Below are positions 41,296 through 49,507 of a DNA stretch of 49,673 nt, piece after piece (position 1 is the stretch's first letter; each line of letters begins with the position of its first letter). This DNA comes from Faecalibacterium prausnitzii (GTDB lineage: Bacteria > Bacillota > Clostridia > Oscillospirales > Ruminococcaceae), in the NCBI GenBank assembly GCA_004558805.1, contig SFDE01000013.1, forward strand, positions 1 through 49,673. Direction: 5' to 3'. Made by a program: the position numbers and the translations under genes. Below the pieces are notes generated by a model. The model did no database searches. It saw only the letters and a list, made by a program, of their open reading frames with translations, and had not been told where the DNA came from.

Positions 41296-42339
41296 ATGAA
41301 AACCAAAACCCATCTGCTGTCCCTTGCGGGCATCCTGATGGCAGGAGGCATCCTCTGCACCGGCTGCGGCGGCGATGCCCCGGTCAGCAGTATTCCGGCT
41401 GCCGTCAGCACCTCCTCCGCCGTGGAGGAGGTGGATGCCATGGACGGCTACGACTACATCAACGACTATGTGGGTCTGTGGGGCTATTACGACATAGAGC
41501 TCTGGCTCCGTGTCCATGAGGACAGCACCTTTGAATTCGTCAACTCTCAGGATGAGACCATCTACACCGGTACCGCAGATGCGGACCAGTACGGCATGGA
41601 CCTTTTCTTTGACGATGGCAACCCCCAGATGCGGCTGGACCTTTCGGTCAGCGGCGACCTGCTGGAGGAAGGCTCCTCGGATGCGCTGCACCCGGTGGAC
41701 GCCATTGTTTCCCGGGTGAGCTGCTTTGAGAAAAACGGGCTGGAGATCAATGCCGCCGTGGATTCCTCCGACCCCATCGGTCTGAACAGCGGCGTGTGCA
41801 GCTTTACCGGAAAGGGCAGCGGCTACAACACCGATGTGTGTTACTGGCAGGTGACAAAGTACGACGATGTGATCCACGACGGCATCCGGGAGCTCCAGTT
41901 TGATGCGGTGTGCTACATCCCGGATTCCTCCATCCCCTACTTTGGGCAGACCTACGAAACCTACATATCCAGCGAACTCTACGACGCCTATACCGGCACA
42001 TGGCTCACGGCATCCACCGCCAGAGGGGATACGAGCCGGGCGGACCATCACTATTATCACACGGTGTACTGGAACGACAATGCCTACGACATCGAGTTCT
42101 TTTTCTCCACCGACTGGAACATGAGCAGCAACAGCGATGACAAGATCTTTACCAAGAGCTATGTGGTCTACCTGCCCGAAGATTACGATGGGCTGGTTTT
42201 TGCTGCACAGGCGCAGCCGGACAACTATACCGATGCCATGGCGCTGGACGATCTGGAAAATGTCAGCCCCGAGGGCAATATCATGGACCTTTCCCCGCTG
42301 GACCCCTACGCCAGCCTGTACTTCAACATCTGCGGCTGA
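41296..42339 (+). CDS. lipoprotein of unknown function
   Basis: This 347-aa protein has a lipoprotein signal with lipobox LCTGC (C24 region) and a Ser/Ala-rich linker. The first domain (about 50-150: DYVGLWGYYDIELWLRVHED, GMDLFFDDGNPQMRL) resembles a small beta-barrel of lipocalin type. The second (about 160-347) is acidic and aromatic, ending ASLYFNICG. The pattern is like that of the lipoprotein at 38451. The ATG follows CAGGAGAAA. Confidence 0.78.
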   Translation: MKTKTHLLSLAGILMAGGILCTGCGGDAPVSSIPAAVSTSSAVEEVDAMDGYDYINDYVGLWGYYDIELWLRVHEDSTFEFVNSQDETIYTGTADADQYGMDLFFDDGNPQMRLDLSVSGDLLEEGSSDALHPVDAIVSRVSCFEKNGLEINAAVDSSDPIGLNSGVCSFTGKGSGYNTDVCYWQVTKYDDVIHDGIRELQFDAVCYIPDSSIPYFGQTYETYISSELYDAYTGTWLTASTARGDTSRADHHYYHTVYWNDNAYDIEFFFSTDWNMSSNSDDKIFTKSYVVYLPEDYDGLVFAAQAQPDNYTDAMALDDLENVSPEGNIMDLSPLDPYASLYFNICG

Positions 42340-42364
42340 GCCGGACAGAGAAAGGATGGTCGCT

Positions 42365-43099
42365 ATGTCCTATGGAATGATCCTGGCAATAGTGGTGGTG
42401 CTTCTTTTGGGGTGGCTGCACGGCAGCCGGAAGGAAGCTGCCCGGCAGGATGTGGACCGCCGCATTGTCCCGGCGGTGCTGGACGCTGCACTCCAGCAGG
42501 TGCAGTTTGCACCCAACGGCAGGATCACCTGCTTTGGCGAGTCCGGGCTTCCGCTGCCCCAGTACGACCGCATGACCGGTGGAGAACACGTCCGGGCAAG
42601 GTACCGGGGCTATGAGGTGGAGCTGTGCAGCATCGAACTGGACCGGGACGTCAGCTACACCGACCCGGACGACCCCACGAAAGTCAATGCACCCTCCTAC
42701 GACACGGTCTACGCCGGGCTGTGGGGCATCTGCCGTTTTGGCACGCCGATGCCGGTGGACCTGACCTTTACCCCCCGGGGCAGGCTGGGACAGCTTGTGC
42801 GGAGTGCATCGGTGCAGAACGCCGTGGAGGGCTTTGAACAGCAGTTCAAGCTGACGGCGGACGATGACGCTGCTCTGAAAGTCTGCCTGACGGAGGAAAA
42901 ATGCCGGAAATTGCTGGCTCTTGCGGGGACAGCCGAGGGCAGCTTCAGCGGGAGCCTGCACCGGGACGGCACCCTGTATTTTGCCGTAGAAAACAACAAG
43001 GGTCTTTTCAAAGGCAGCGGCAGTGACGATGCCCTGCGGGAAAAGTTTGCCCGGCAGCTGAAGTGGTGTACCGATGTTATGGACGTGTTTGCACCCTGA
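42365..43099 (+). CDS. membrane-anchored protein, DUF3137-like
   Basis: This 244-aa protein has one N-terminal membrane segment (MILAIVVVLLLGWLHG) and a soluble domain. The stretch FGESGLPLPQYDRMTGGEHVRARYRGYEVELCSIEL resembles the DUF3137 pattern of a conserved residue string around SGLF..YDR and a following exposed strand; I rate this match as tentative. I chose the ATG at 42365, 8 nt after AAAGGA, over the ATG at 42356 that overlaps that site. It is the last gene before the shared terminator. Confidence 0.7.
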   Translation: MSYGMILAIVVVLLLGWLHGSRKEAARQDVDRRIVPAVLDAALQQVQFAPNGRITCFGESGLPLPQYDRMTGGEHVRARYRGYEVELCSIELDRDVSYTDPDDPTKVNAPSYDTVYAGLWGICRFGTPMPVDLTFTPRGRLGQLVRSASVQNAVEGFEQQFKLTADDDAALKVCLTEEKCRKLLALAGTAEGSFSGSLHRDGTLYFAVENNKGLFKGSGSDDALREKFARQLKWCTDVMDVFAP

Positions 43100-43150
43100 A
43101 CAGGATCCCCTGCCGGATGGTTTTGCGTTGCGTGTATTCCCCAAAAGTCC

Positions 43151-43201
43151 AAAAATGCAGTACCTTCTCTGCGCTTTCTGCGTGGAAGGTACTGCATTTT
43201 T
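43151..43201. terminator. bidirectional terminator between convergent genes
   Basis: AAAAATGCAGTACCTTC (43151-43167) pairs perfectly over 17 bp with GAAGGTACTGCATTTTT (43185-43201). A-run and T-run at the two sides allow it to stop transcription from the lipoprotein cluster and from the AraC gene. Confidence 0.93.
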
Positions 43202-43233
43202 GTCTGCTGCCGGACCTTGACGGAGCTGCCCTG

Positions 43234-44079
43234 TTACAAAGGTGTCCTTTGTCCCCGGGCGTCCTGCCGGGTGGTGCGGAAGTACTCCTTGGGGGTCATG
43301 CCGTATTCCTTTTTAAAGGCGCGGAAAAAGTGGTTGTAGCCCCCAAAGCCGCTGGTCTTGTACACCTCGGTAAGAGGCAGCCCCTGCTCGATGAGGGTGC
43401 AGCAGCGGTCCAGCCGTGCCTTTACGATGTACCGGTGCACCGTCTGCCCGGTCTGCCGCTTGAATTCCCGGGCAATGTGTTCCCGGGAAACGAAAAATTC
43501 TTTTTCCAGACGTTCCAGCGTCAGTTCCTCGGTAAGGTGCGCCTGAATGAACAGAAATACCTCGTCCAGCATCAGGTGGTGGCGGCTCCCGGCGGCGGTG
43601 TGGAACTCCGCATGGATGCAGGCACGCAATGCCAGCACCACGAACATCTGCAAAATGCCGTGCTCAAACACCGCCGCCCCAAACTGGCTTTTTTCCTGCG
43701 GCAGCACCAGCATTTTCCGGGCAAGGTTCTTCAGCAGCATATAGAGCTGACTGTCCGGGCGCACCGCTACCTGCCGGAAGGGTACCACGTTAAAGCTCTT
43801 TTCCAGATCTGTCACATCATCCGACAGCTCCGCCAGCATCTGAGAAGAAAGCTGCACCCGGATGATCTCCAATGGACCGTAAGCACCGGAGTATTCCAGC
43901 CTGCCACCCTCTCCGGGCTTGGAGATCAGCAGATTCTGCTGCTTGGCAGGCAGATTCACCGTACTGCACCGGAGCACTCCGCTGCCTCGGATCACCAGAA
44001 ACAGGTCGTAATAGTCTCCGGAGAAGAATTCCCGGACAGTGCTGGTCTCAAAAAAATAATCTGTCACTGTATATTTCAC
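43234..44079 (-). CDS. AraC-family transcriptional regulator
   Basis: This 281-aa regulator has an N-terminal cupin-type sensor domain (about 1-140; LFLVIRGSGVLRC and ENLLISKPGEGG-like segments) and a C-terminal double helix-turn-helix (about 185-275) with LTLERLEKEFFVSREHIAREFKRQTGQTVHRYIVKARLDRCC and VYKTSGFGGYNHFFRAFKKEYGMTPKEYFR. I chose the GTG at 44079, seven nt after GGGAGGG, over an upstream ATG at 44166 with no ribosome binding site. Divergent placement suggests that it activates the transporter-esterase-reductase operon. The inducer is unknown. Confidence 0.88.
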   Translation of the reverse strand: MKYTVTDYFFETSTVREFFSGDYYDLFLVIRGSGVLRCSTVNLPAKQQNLLISKPGEGGRLEYSGAYGPLEIIRVQLSSQMLAELSDDVTDLEKSFNVVPFRQVAVRPDSQLYMLLKNLARKMLVLPQEKSQFGAAVFEHGILQMFVVLALRACIHAEFHTAAGSRHHLMLDEVFLFIQAHLTEELTLERLEKEFFVSREHIAREFKRQTGQTVHRYIVKARLDRCCTLIEQGLPLTEVYKTSGFGGYNHFFRAFKKEYGMTPKEYFRTTRQDARGQRTPL

Positions 44080-44115
44080 CAAAAATCCCTCCCGGAAACC
44101 GTCAGGTGTGACAGC

Positions 44116-44131
44116 CTGTTGTACACAACAG
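44116..44131. promoter_or_regulatory. palindrome in the araC leader
   Basis: CTGTTGT-AC-ACAACAG is a perfect 7-bp inverted repeat about 37 nt upstream of the AraC GTG. It could be an autoregulatory site or a leader hairpin. Confidence 0.35.
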
Positions 44132-44154
44132 AAAAAGACAACTGTTACAATTGC

Positions 44155-44183
44155 ATAATACATCAATTTACGCTAGTTTTCAA
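44155..44183 (-). promoter_or_regulatory. promoter of the AraC-family gene
   Basis: On the minus strand the -35 box TTGAAA (44178-44183) and the -10 box TATTAT (44155-44160) are spaced by 17 nt. Confidence 0.7.
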
Positions 44184-44195
44184 TCATTTTTTGGA

Positions 44196-44224
44196 TATGC
44201 ATTGACGCAAAATTAACGTATAAT
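44196..44224 (+). promoter_or_regulatory. activator-type promoter of the transporter operon
   Basis: A perfect -10 box TATAAT (44219-44224) has no matching -35 box at the right spacing (TATGCA at 44196). TTTACGC (44167-44173) and TTGACGC (44202-44208) form a direct repeat 35 bp apart, which would suit AraC binding. A 7-bp hairpin GAGACTT/AAGTCTC (44239-44260) lies just downstream of the likely start. Confidence 0.5.
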
Positions 44225-44298
44225 GCAGAGGAAGAGCGGAGACTTAGGCAAAAAAGTCTCGCAATGCCGTCCGGTTTCAATAAAGGAGGAAAAATCAG

Positions 44299-45687
44299 AT
44301 GGACGAAAAAAAGACTGTCCGCCCATTCTCAATGAAGGATAAGATCGGCTACACCCTTGGCGATCTTGGCTGCTGCTTCACCGAGCAGTACCGTGCCATG
44401 TACCTGTCGATCCTCTACACCCTGATCCTGCAGGTGAACCCCTTCCACGTAGGTATCCTGCTGCTGGTCACCAAGATCTGGGACGCCGTCAACGACCCCA
44501 TCATCGGCGCCATCGTGGACTCCCGCAAGGCAACCAAGGGTGGCAAGTTCATCCCCTGGATCCGTGTGTTCTCTTTCCCCATGGCTGTGCTGTGTGTGCT
44601 GGGCTTTGCCAACGTGGGCAACATCAACTACGGTCTGCGTCTGGCATATATGTTCGTCACCTACGTGCTGTACGAGGCTCTGTACACCTGTGTCAACGTG
44701 CCCTTCGGCACCCTGTCCAGCGTCATGACCGATGACGTGAGCCAGCGCACCGCCCTGTCCCGCTACCGCAGCCTGGGCGGCACCATTTTCATGACCGTCA
44801 TGGTCATGGTGGGACCCCTGTTCCTCTATGTGGACAACAAGCCTGTGGCTGGTCGTTTCCTGATGCTGGCATGTATCTGCGCCATGCTGGGTCTGCTGTG
44901 CCTCCAGATCACCTGTGTGTGGTGCAAGGAACGTGTGGCAGTGCCTGAGCGTCCTCAGGGCGAGAAGCTCAACTACCTCCACGTCCTCAAGGAGATCTCC
45001 CACAACAAGGCGCTGCTGGGCGTCATGTTCTTCAGCCTCACCGGCATGATCGGTGCTTCCGTGGTCAACGGTCTGAACACCTACCTGTACAAGGACTTCT
45101 TTGGCAACGTGAAGATCCAGGCTGTCTCCGGTATGCTCAGCGTGCTGTACGCCGTGCTGTCCTTTGCCATCACCCAGCCCCTTGCCAACAAGTTTGGTAA
45201 GAAGGAATGGTGCTGCATGGGTGCCGGCTTTGCCGCCATCGTCTTTGGTGTGCTGTTCTTCTTCCCCATCCATAACCCCGTCGCCTTCATCGTCATCAAC
45301 GGTATCTGCTATCTGGGTGCTTCCGGTATGCAGGTGCTGATCTGGGCAATGGTCAACGACGCCATCGACTACCACGAGCTGCAGACCGGCGAGCGCAATG
45401 AGGGTATCGTGTACTCCACCTACTCCTTCTTCCGCAAGCTTGCCAGCGCCATCTCCGGCAGTCTGTCCAGCTTCGTTCTGGGCATCATCGGCTACAACGT
45501 CACCGCCGGTGCCGTCCAGACCGCAGGGGTGGTCAACTCCATCTGGAAGAGCTACACCGGTATCTATTTCCTGGGCTACGGCGTTGCTGTGGCGATCCTG
45601 TTCTTCGTCTACCCCCTGAGCAAGAAGAAGACCGCTGAGATGCTGGAAGAGCTGAAGGCACGCCGCGCCGCTAAGGTAAAGGAGTGA
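44299..45687 (+). CDS. GPH-family (glycoside-pentoside-hexuronide) cation symporter
   Basis: This 462-aa membrane protein has about twelve hydrophobic helices in the GPH/MelB pattern: KIGYTLGDLGCCFTEQYRA at the start, TKIWDAVNDPIIGAIVDSR, PFGTLSSVMTDDVSQRTALSRYRSLGG, and MVNDAIDYHELQTGERNEGIVYSTYSFFRKLASAISG near residue 360. These are the family cation-binding and gating segments. GPH proteins import glycosides or sugar acids with Na+ or H+. With an esterase and an enoate reductase downstream the cargo could be a phenolic glycoside or ester. The ATG lies 9 nt after AGGAGG. Seven nt separate it from the next gene. Confidence 0.88.
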   Translation: MDEKKTVRPFSMKDKIGYTLGDLGCCFTEQYRAMYLSILYTLILQVNPFHVGILLLVTKIWDAVNDPIIGAIVDSRKATKGGKFIPWIRVFSFPMAVLCVLGFANVGNINYGLRLAYMFVTYVLYEALYTCVNVPFGTLSSVMTDDVSQRTALSRYRSLGGTIFMTVMVMVGPLFLYVDNKPVAGRFLMLACICAMLGLLCLQITCVWCKERVAVPERPQGEKLNYLHVLKEISHNKALLGVMFFSLTGMIGASVVNGLNTYLYKDFFGNVKIQAVSGMLSVLYAVLSFAITQPLANKFGKKEWCCMGAGFAAIVFGVLFFFPIHNPVAFIVINGICYLGASGMQVLIWAMVNDAIDYHELQTGERNEGIVYSTYSFFRKLASAISGSLSSFVLGIIGYNVTAGAVQTAGVVNSIWKSYTGIYFLGYGVAVAILFFVYPLSKKKTAEMLEELKARRAAKVKE

Positions 45688-45693
45688 TTTGCA

Positions 45694-46449
45694 ATGAAGA
45701 TCCTGCAAGTTCAGTTTAAAAACCGCGCCGGTCACACCCTCCGGGGCATCGTGACCCTGCCGGACACCGAGGGCAAGGTACCCTTTGTGGTACATCTCCA
45801 CGGCTTTGCCGGCAGCTGCAGCGGCTACAAGTCCATGTACACCCACCTGTCCCGTGCACTGGCAGCACAGGGCATCGGCAGCGCCCGGTTCGACTTCTAC
45901 GGCAACGGGGAGAGCGACGGCGAGTTCGAGGATATGTGCTTTGACGGTCTCCACACCGACGCAGCAGATATCTTTGCATGGGCATCGGAGCAGCCCTATG
46001 TGGACAGCGAAAAGCTGTTCCTCTCCGGGCAGAGCATGGGCGGCTACATCGCCGCCTCCTGCGCCCCCAAGATCCAGCCCCATGGTCTGGTGCTGCTGTG
46101 CCCCGGTGCCGGCATGTGGTTCGGCTGCGCACAGCGTGCTGACGGGGTGATGCAGACCGGCAAGGACTACGCAGACATGGAAGGTCTGTGCTACAAGATG
46201 TCCTTCAACTACCAGATGGCAAAGCATCCGGACCCCTTTACCGAGGCAGTGGGCTACAACGGTCCTGTGCTGATCCTCCGGGCGGACGATGACCGTCTGG
46301 TGGACGATGGCACCTGCAGCCGCTATGCACAGGTGTACAAGGACCCGGAGGTGGGCACCATCGCCGGGGGCGGACACAACTTCGCCACCATTACCGCCCG
46401 TGCAGAGGTGGAGGAAAAGACCGCCGCCTTTATCAAAGCACATCTGTAA
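45694..46449 (+). CDS. alpha/beta hydrolase, cinnamoyl/feruloyl esterase-like
   Basis: This 251-aa cytoplasmic hydrolase has no signal peptide. The oxyanion segment is HLHGFAGSCSGY (34-45); the nucleophile is S114 in SGQSMGGYIA; the acid lies in RADDDRLVDD (about 195-204) and the base in GGGHNF (His near 228). The layout and the FDFYGNGESDGEFED segment match the Est1E/LJ0536 group of bacterial feruloyl and cinnamoyl esterases, which free ferulic, caffeic or p-coumaric acid from esters. A general acyl esterase is the alternative. It lies between the GPH transporter and the enoate reductase in one operon. Confidence 0.85.
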   Translation: MKILQVQFKNRAGHTLRGIVTLPDTEGKVPFVVHLHGFAGSCSGYKSMYTHLSRALAAQGIGSARFDFYGNGESDGEFEDMCFDGLHTDAADIFAWASEQPYVDSEKLFLSGQSMGGYIAASCAPKIQPHGLVLLCPGAGMWFGCAQRADGVMQTGKDYADMEGLCYKMSFNYQMAKHPDPFTEAVGYNGPVLILRADDDRLVDDGTCSRYAQVYKDPEVGTIAGGGHNFATITARAEVEEKTAAFIKAHL

Positions 46450-46482
46450 TTTTACCTGACATATAGCAGGGAGGGTTTACTT

Positions 46483-48408
46483 ATGAATGATCGTATTCTG
46501 CAGCCCATCGAGGTGGGCGGACAGGTTTTTAAAAACCGCATCATGTTCCCCCCGCTGACCACCGGCTACGAGCGCAACGGCATGATCAGCGAGCAGGACA
46601 TGGGCTTCTACACCCGTCTGGCAAAGGGCGGCGTGGGCTACATCGTTCTGGGTGACGTGGCACCCATCAACAGCTTCTCGCCTACCCCCAAGCTCTTTGA
46701 CGACAGCCAGATCCCGGCATTCAAGGCGCTGGCAGACAGCGTCCACGCCTACGGCACCAAGCTGGGTGTCCAGATCTTCCACCCGGAATACGATGTGGAC
46801 GCCATCAACAGCCTGTTTGCCCAGAAGAAGTTTGACGAGATGCGTCAGCGCCTGCATCACGACATGATGTTCTTTACCGATGAGGCAAGCGAGGAGATGC
46901 TGCTGTCCATCATCGACAAGATGTGCGCCTGCGCCGTCCGTGCCCAGAAGGCAGGGGTGGACGTGATCCAGATCCACGGCGACCGTCTCAACGGCTGTCT
47001 GTGCTCCACTCGCATGAACCACCGCACCGACAAGTTCGGCGGCAGTCTGGAGAACCGCTGCCGTTTTGCCCGGATGCTGACCCGTGCCATCCGCAAGGCT
47101 GTGCCGGATATGGTCATCGACTACAAGCTGTCCATCGTCACCCCCCAGCGGGGCAAGGGCGGCATCGATCAGGCAGACGCCGTGCAGTTTGCCCAGTGGC
47201 TGGCGGAGGACGGCGTGGATATGTTCCACGTTGCTCAGGCAAACCACACCGGCAACATGGCAGATACCATCCCTCCCATGGGTGTCCAGCCCTACGGCTT
47301 CTTTGTGCAGATCGCCGGGGACATCAAGAAGGCGGTCAACGTGCCGGTAAGCGCCGTGGGTCGTATTCTGGATGCCGACATGGCAGAGCGGGTCATTGAG
47401 AGCGGCATGGCAGACATGGTGGCGATGGGTCGCCCCCTGCTGGCAGACCCGGACTGGGGCGTGAAGATCGCCGCCGGCAAGAGCTGCGACATCCGCCGCT
47501 GCATCAGCTGCAACAAGGGCTGCACCGATGCCATCCAGAACCGTCAGTTCCTCTCCTGCGTCCTCAACGCCGAGAACGGCTATGAGAACAGCCGCAGCAT
47601 CCAGCCTGCAGAGCAGAAAAAGAAGGTGGCTGTGCTGGGCGGCGGTCCTGCCGGTCTGGAAGCTGCCCGTGTGGCGGCACTGCGGGGACATGACGTGACC
47701 CTGTTCGAAAAGACCACCTCTCTGGGCGGTCAGCTGAACATTGCCTGCGTGCCTCCTCGCAAAGAGGAGATGCGCCGCGCCGCACAGGACCTGATCCACG
47801 CTGTCTGCAACGCCGGTGTCCACCTGTGCATGGCACAGACCCGCACTGCCCAGCAGCTGAAGGATGCCGGTTTCGATGCCGTCATCAACGCTGTGGGTGC
47901 ACACAGCGCCGCACCCCGCATCCCCGGCATTGACAGCGTGAACGTGGCAGACGCCTGGAAGGTGCTGGCAGGTGAGCAGCAGGTCTACGGTACGGTTGCC
48001 GTCATTGGCGGCGGCATGGTAGGCTGCGAGACCGCCGAGTATCTGGCAGCACGGGGCTGCAAGGTGTCGGTCATCGAGATGATGGACAAGATCGCTGCAG
48101 GCGAGAGCACCACCATCCTGCCCACCCTGCTGGAGAACTACAAGACCTACGGTGTGGAGCAGTATCCCAGCCACAAGGTCAAGGAGTTCCGCATGGACGC
48201 CGTGGTCTGCGAGAACAAGGACGGTGCAGAGGTGACCATCCCCTGCGACTACATCGTTCTTGCCATGGGTGCACGGTCCAACCAGTTTGACGCCTCCGCT
48301 CTGGAAGAAGCCGGCATCCCGGTGTACTCCATCGGCGACGCCGCCGGCAAGGCAGCGGATATCTCCAATGCCATCCGTACCGGCTACGATACCGCCTGCC
48401 AGCTGTAA
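46483..48408 (+). CDS. 2-enoate reductase-family flavin/Fe-S oxidoreductase
   Basis: This 641-aa protein has an OYE-type FMN barrel (1-335), a [4Fe-4S] motif C340-x2-C343-x3-C347-x11-C359, and FAD and NAD(P) domains (AVLGGGPAGLEAARVAALRG near 382; AVIGGGMVGCETAEYLA near 506). It belongs with 2-enoate, 2,4-dienoyl-CoA and bile-acid BaiCD/BaiH reductases, which reduce C=C bonds next to a carboxyl or carbonyl. The HGY proton-donor motif of dienoyl-CoA reductases reads LNGCLC here (about 170), as in free-acid or ketone reductases. Together with the esterase, a role in reducing free cinnamates is plausible. The ATG follows GGGAGGG. Confidence 0.9.
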   Translation: MNDRILQPIEVGGQVFKNRIMFPPLTTGYERNGMISEQDMGFYTRLAKGGVGYIVLGDVAPINSFSPTPKLFDDSQIPAFKALADSVHAYGTKLGVQIFHPEYDVDAINSLFAQKKFDEMRQRLHHDMMFFTDEASEEMLLSIIDKMCACAVRAQKAGVDVIQIHGDRLNGCLCSTRMNHRTDKFGGSLENRCRFARMLTRAIRKAVPDMVIDYKLSIVTPQRGKGGIDQADAVQFAQWLAEDGVDMFHVAQANHTGNMADTIPPMGVQPYGFFVQIAGDIKKAVNVPVSAVGRILDADMAERVIESGMADMVAMGRPLLADPDWGVKIAAGKSCDIRRCISCNKGCTDAIQNRQFLSCVLNAENGYENSRSIQPAEQKKKVAVLGGGPAGLEAARVAALRGHDVTLFEKTTSLGGQLNIACVPPRKEEMRRAAQDLIHAVCNAGVHLCMAQTRTAQQLKDAGFDAVINAVGAHSAAPRIPGIDSVNVADAWKVLAGEQQVYGTVAVIGGGMVGCETAEYLAARGCKVSVIEMMDKIAAGESTTILPTLLENYKTYGVEQYPSHKVKEFRMDAVVCENKDGAEVTIPCDYIVLAMGARSNQFDASALEEAGIPVYSIGDAAGKAADISNAIRTGYDTACQL

Positions 48409-48528
48409 AACGGAAAATATAGTTCTATTTGTGGGTCAGAAACGTCTGTGGGCGCTTCTGATCCACTTTTTGCGTCTGTGGGACAGCCTGAGAGCAGTGC
48501 CGCTGTTTCCGTAAGAAACAGGCACTGT

Positions 48529-48668
48529 AAATGCCGTTTGCCGCTACGACCCCTCTTGTGAAAGTGGCGTTTGGAGCGGTCCGCAGACCGCAACAAACGC
48601 AAAATATAAAATAATCTTTCCGCTGAAGATGCGCAAAGCAATGCGGAGCGCATTCAAAATCGTCTGCC
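48529..48668. repeat. MITE-like palindromic element, copy 2 (right half)
   Basis: It aligns with 5366-5504: AAATGC, a CGACCCC block, TTTG-stem hairpin, AAATAT/AAAATAA run, TTTCCGCTG, and the end AAATCGTYTGCC. The hairpin here is GCGTTTG-GA-GCGGTC (48567-48581), loop CGCA, GACCGC-AA-CAAACGC (48586-48600). Both stem arms differ from copy 1 by matching changes, so pairing is kept. The left half (48411-48528) is less alike. The 388-nt gap 48409-48796 holds this element and the next promoter. Confidence 0.7.
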
Positions 48669-48726
48669 CGCCTTTTGCAATATTTTTTCACGGTTAATCC
48701 CGGATATAGAAATCCAACGGTAGTTG

Positions 48727-48735
48727 TGGTACAAT
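48727..48735 (+). promoter_or_regulatory. extended -10 promoter of the exported-protein gene
   Basis: TGGTACAAT is an extended -10 element 61 nt before the start codon. The -35 region is weak. Confidence 0.45.
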
Positions 48736-48796
48736 AAGGCATCCGGAGCACCATGCGGAGAGTGCTCACACTTCTTAGCATATGGAGGCTAACGTT

Positions 48797-49273
48797 ATGA
48801 AAAAGAATCATCGGTCGCTTTTCTGCCTGTTTGCAGTGCTGCTGCTGAGCATCAGCATCCTGCCTTCTGCTTCGGCGCTGTTTTCGAACCGGCTCTACTA
48901 CTATGGCACTGTAGAGGAGATCGGCTGGGATGAAGATGGTTCTGTGGAGTCCATTCTGGTCTCCTCGGAGGAGCAGGAGGACTACCGGATGCTCATTACC
49001 CGCATCACCAAGTGGAAGGACCACGATGGCAAGACTACCTCGGACCCCGCCACCCTCGCCGTAGGGGAGAAGATCTGCGTGGTCCACGACTCTGCCGTGA
49101 TGATGTCCCTGCCGCCCCAGTCCACCGCCTACACCGTCATCCGGAACTTTGCGGAGGGCACGGATCTGGAAAAGGAAGCACGGGATGCCGCCTGCCCGGT
49201 AAAGCGGTTCTTTGCCAAGGCAAAAAAGAACGTGGCAGACTGGTTCTACCAGACCATGCCCATTGCAGAATAA
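48797..49273 (+). CDS. small exported protein of unknown function
   Basis: This 158-aa protein has a signal peptide (LFCLFAVLLLSISILPSASA, cleavage near residue 28). The mature part reads as one small beta-barrel domain: YYGTVEEIGWDEDGSVESILVSSEEQEDYRMLITRITKW, then VGEKICVVHDSAVMMSLPPQSTAYTVIRNF. This pattern resembles an OB-like or YobA-type fold, with no catalytic motif. A basic C-terminal helix (KRFFAKAKKNVADWFYQTM) follows. The ATG at 48797 lies 8 nt after TGGAGG. Confidence 0.78.
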   Translation: MKKNHRSLFCLFAVLLLSISILPSASALFSNRLYYYGTVEEIGWDEDGSVESILVSSEEQEDYRMLITRITKWKDHDGKTTSDPATLAVGEKICVVHDSAVMMSLPPQSTAYTVIRNFAEGTDLEKEARDAACPVKRFFAKAKKNVADWFYQTMPIAE

Positions 49274-49288
49274 GTCTTTGTCCAACGG

Positions 49289-49320
49289 GCTGCTCCGCAG
49301 AGCTTGCGGGGCAGCATTTT
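49289..49320 (+). terminator. intrinsic terminator after the exported-protein gene
   Basis: GCTGCTCCGCA pairs with TGCGGGGCAGC with one mismatch around AGAGCT and is followed by ATTTTA. Confidence 0.75.
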
Positions 49321-49353
49321 ATCACGGTTTGCAGCCAGAAATAACCGCATAAC

Positions 49354-49390
49354 AAAGCCCTGCTGCTCGCATCCGAGCGGCAGGGCTTTT
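49354..49390. terminator. strong bidirectional terminator-like hairpin
   Basis: AAAGCCCTGC (49354-49363) pairs with GCAGGGCTTT (49380-49389), with an inner GCTCG/CGAGC stem, followed by T. It may end a leftward transcript or define the left edge of the structured region that follows. Confidence 0.7.
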
Positions 49391-49507
49391 GTGTTGCGGG
49401 AGATCAAATTAGGGGCCCCGAGATGGGAAGCGTCAAAGCTCAATGATCTCGGTGGTAACTTTCGTTTGACCTTTGCCAAAAAGTCCGGCGTAGCCAAAAT
49501 CAGCCAG

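Noticed and set aside
44299..48408. Bile-acid 7-dehydroxylation (bai) genes
   Set aside because: The enoate reductase and a transporter recall baiCD/baiH and baiG, but the transporter is of GPH type, and no CoA ligase, CoA transferase, 7-dehydratase or hydroxysteroid dehydrogenase is nearby.
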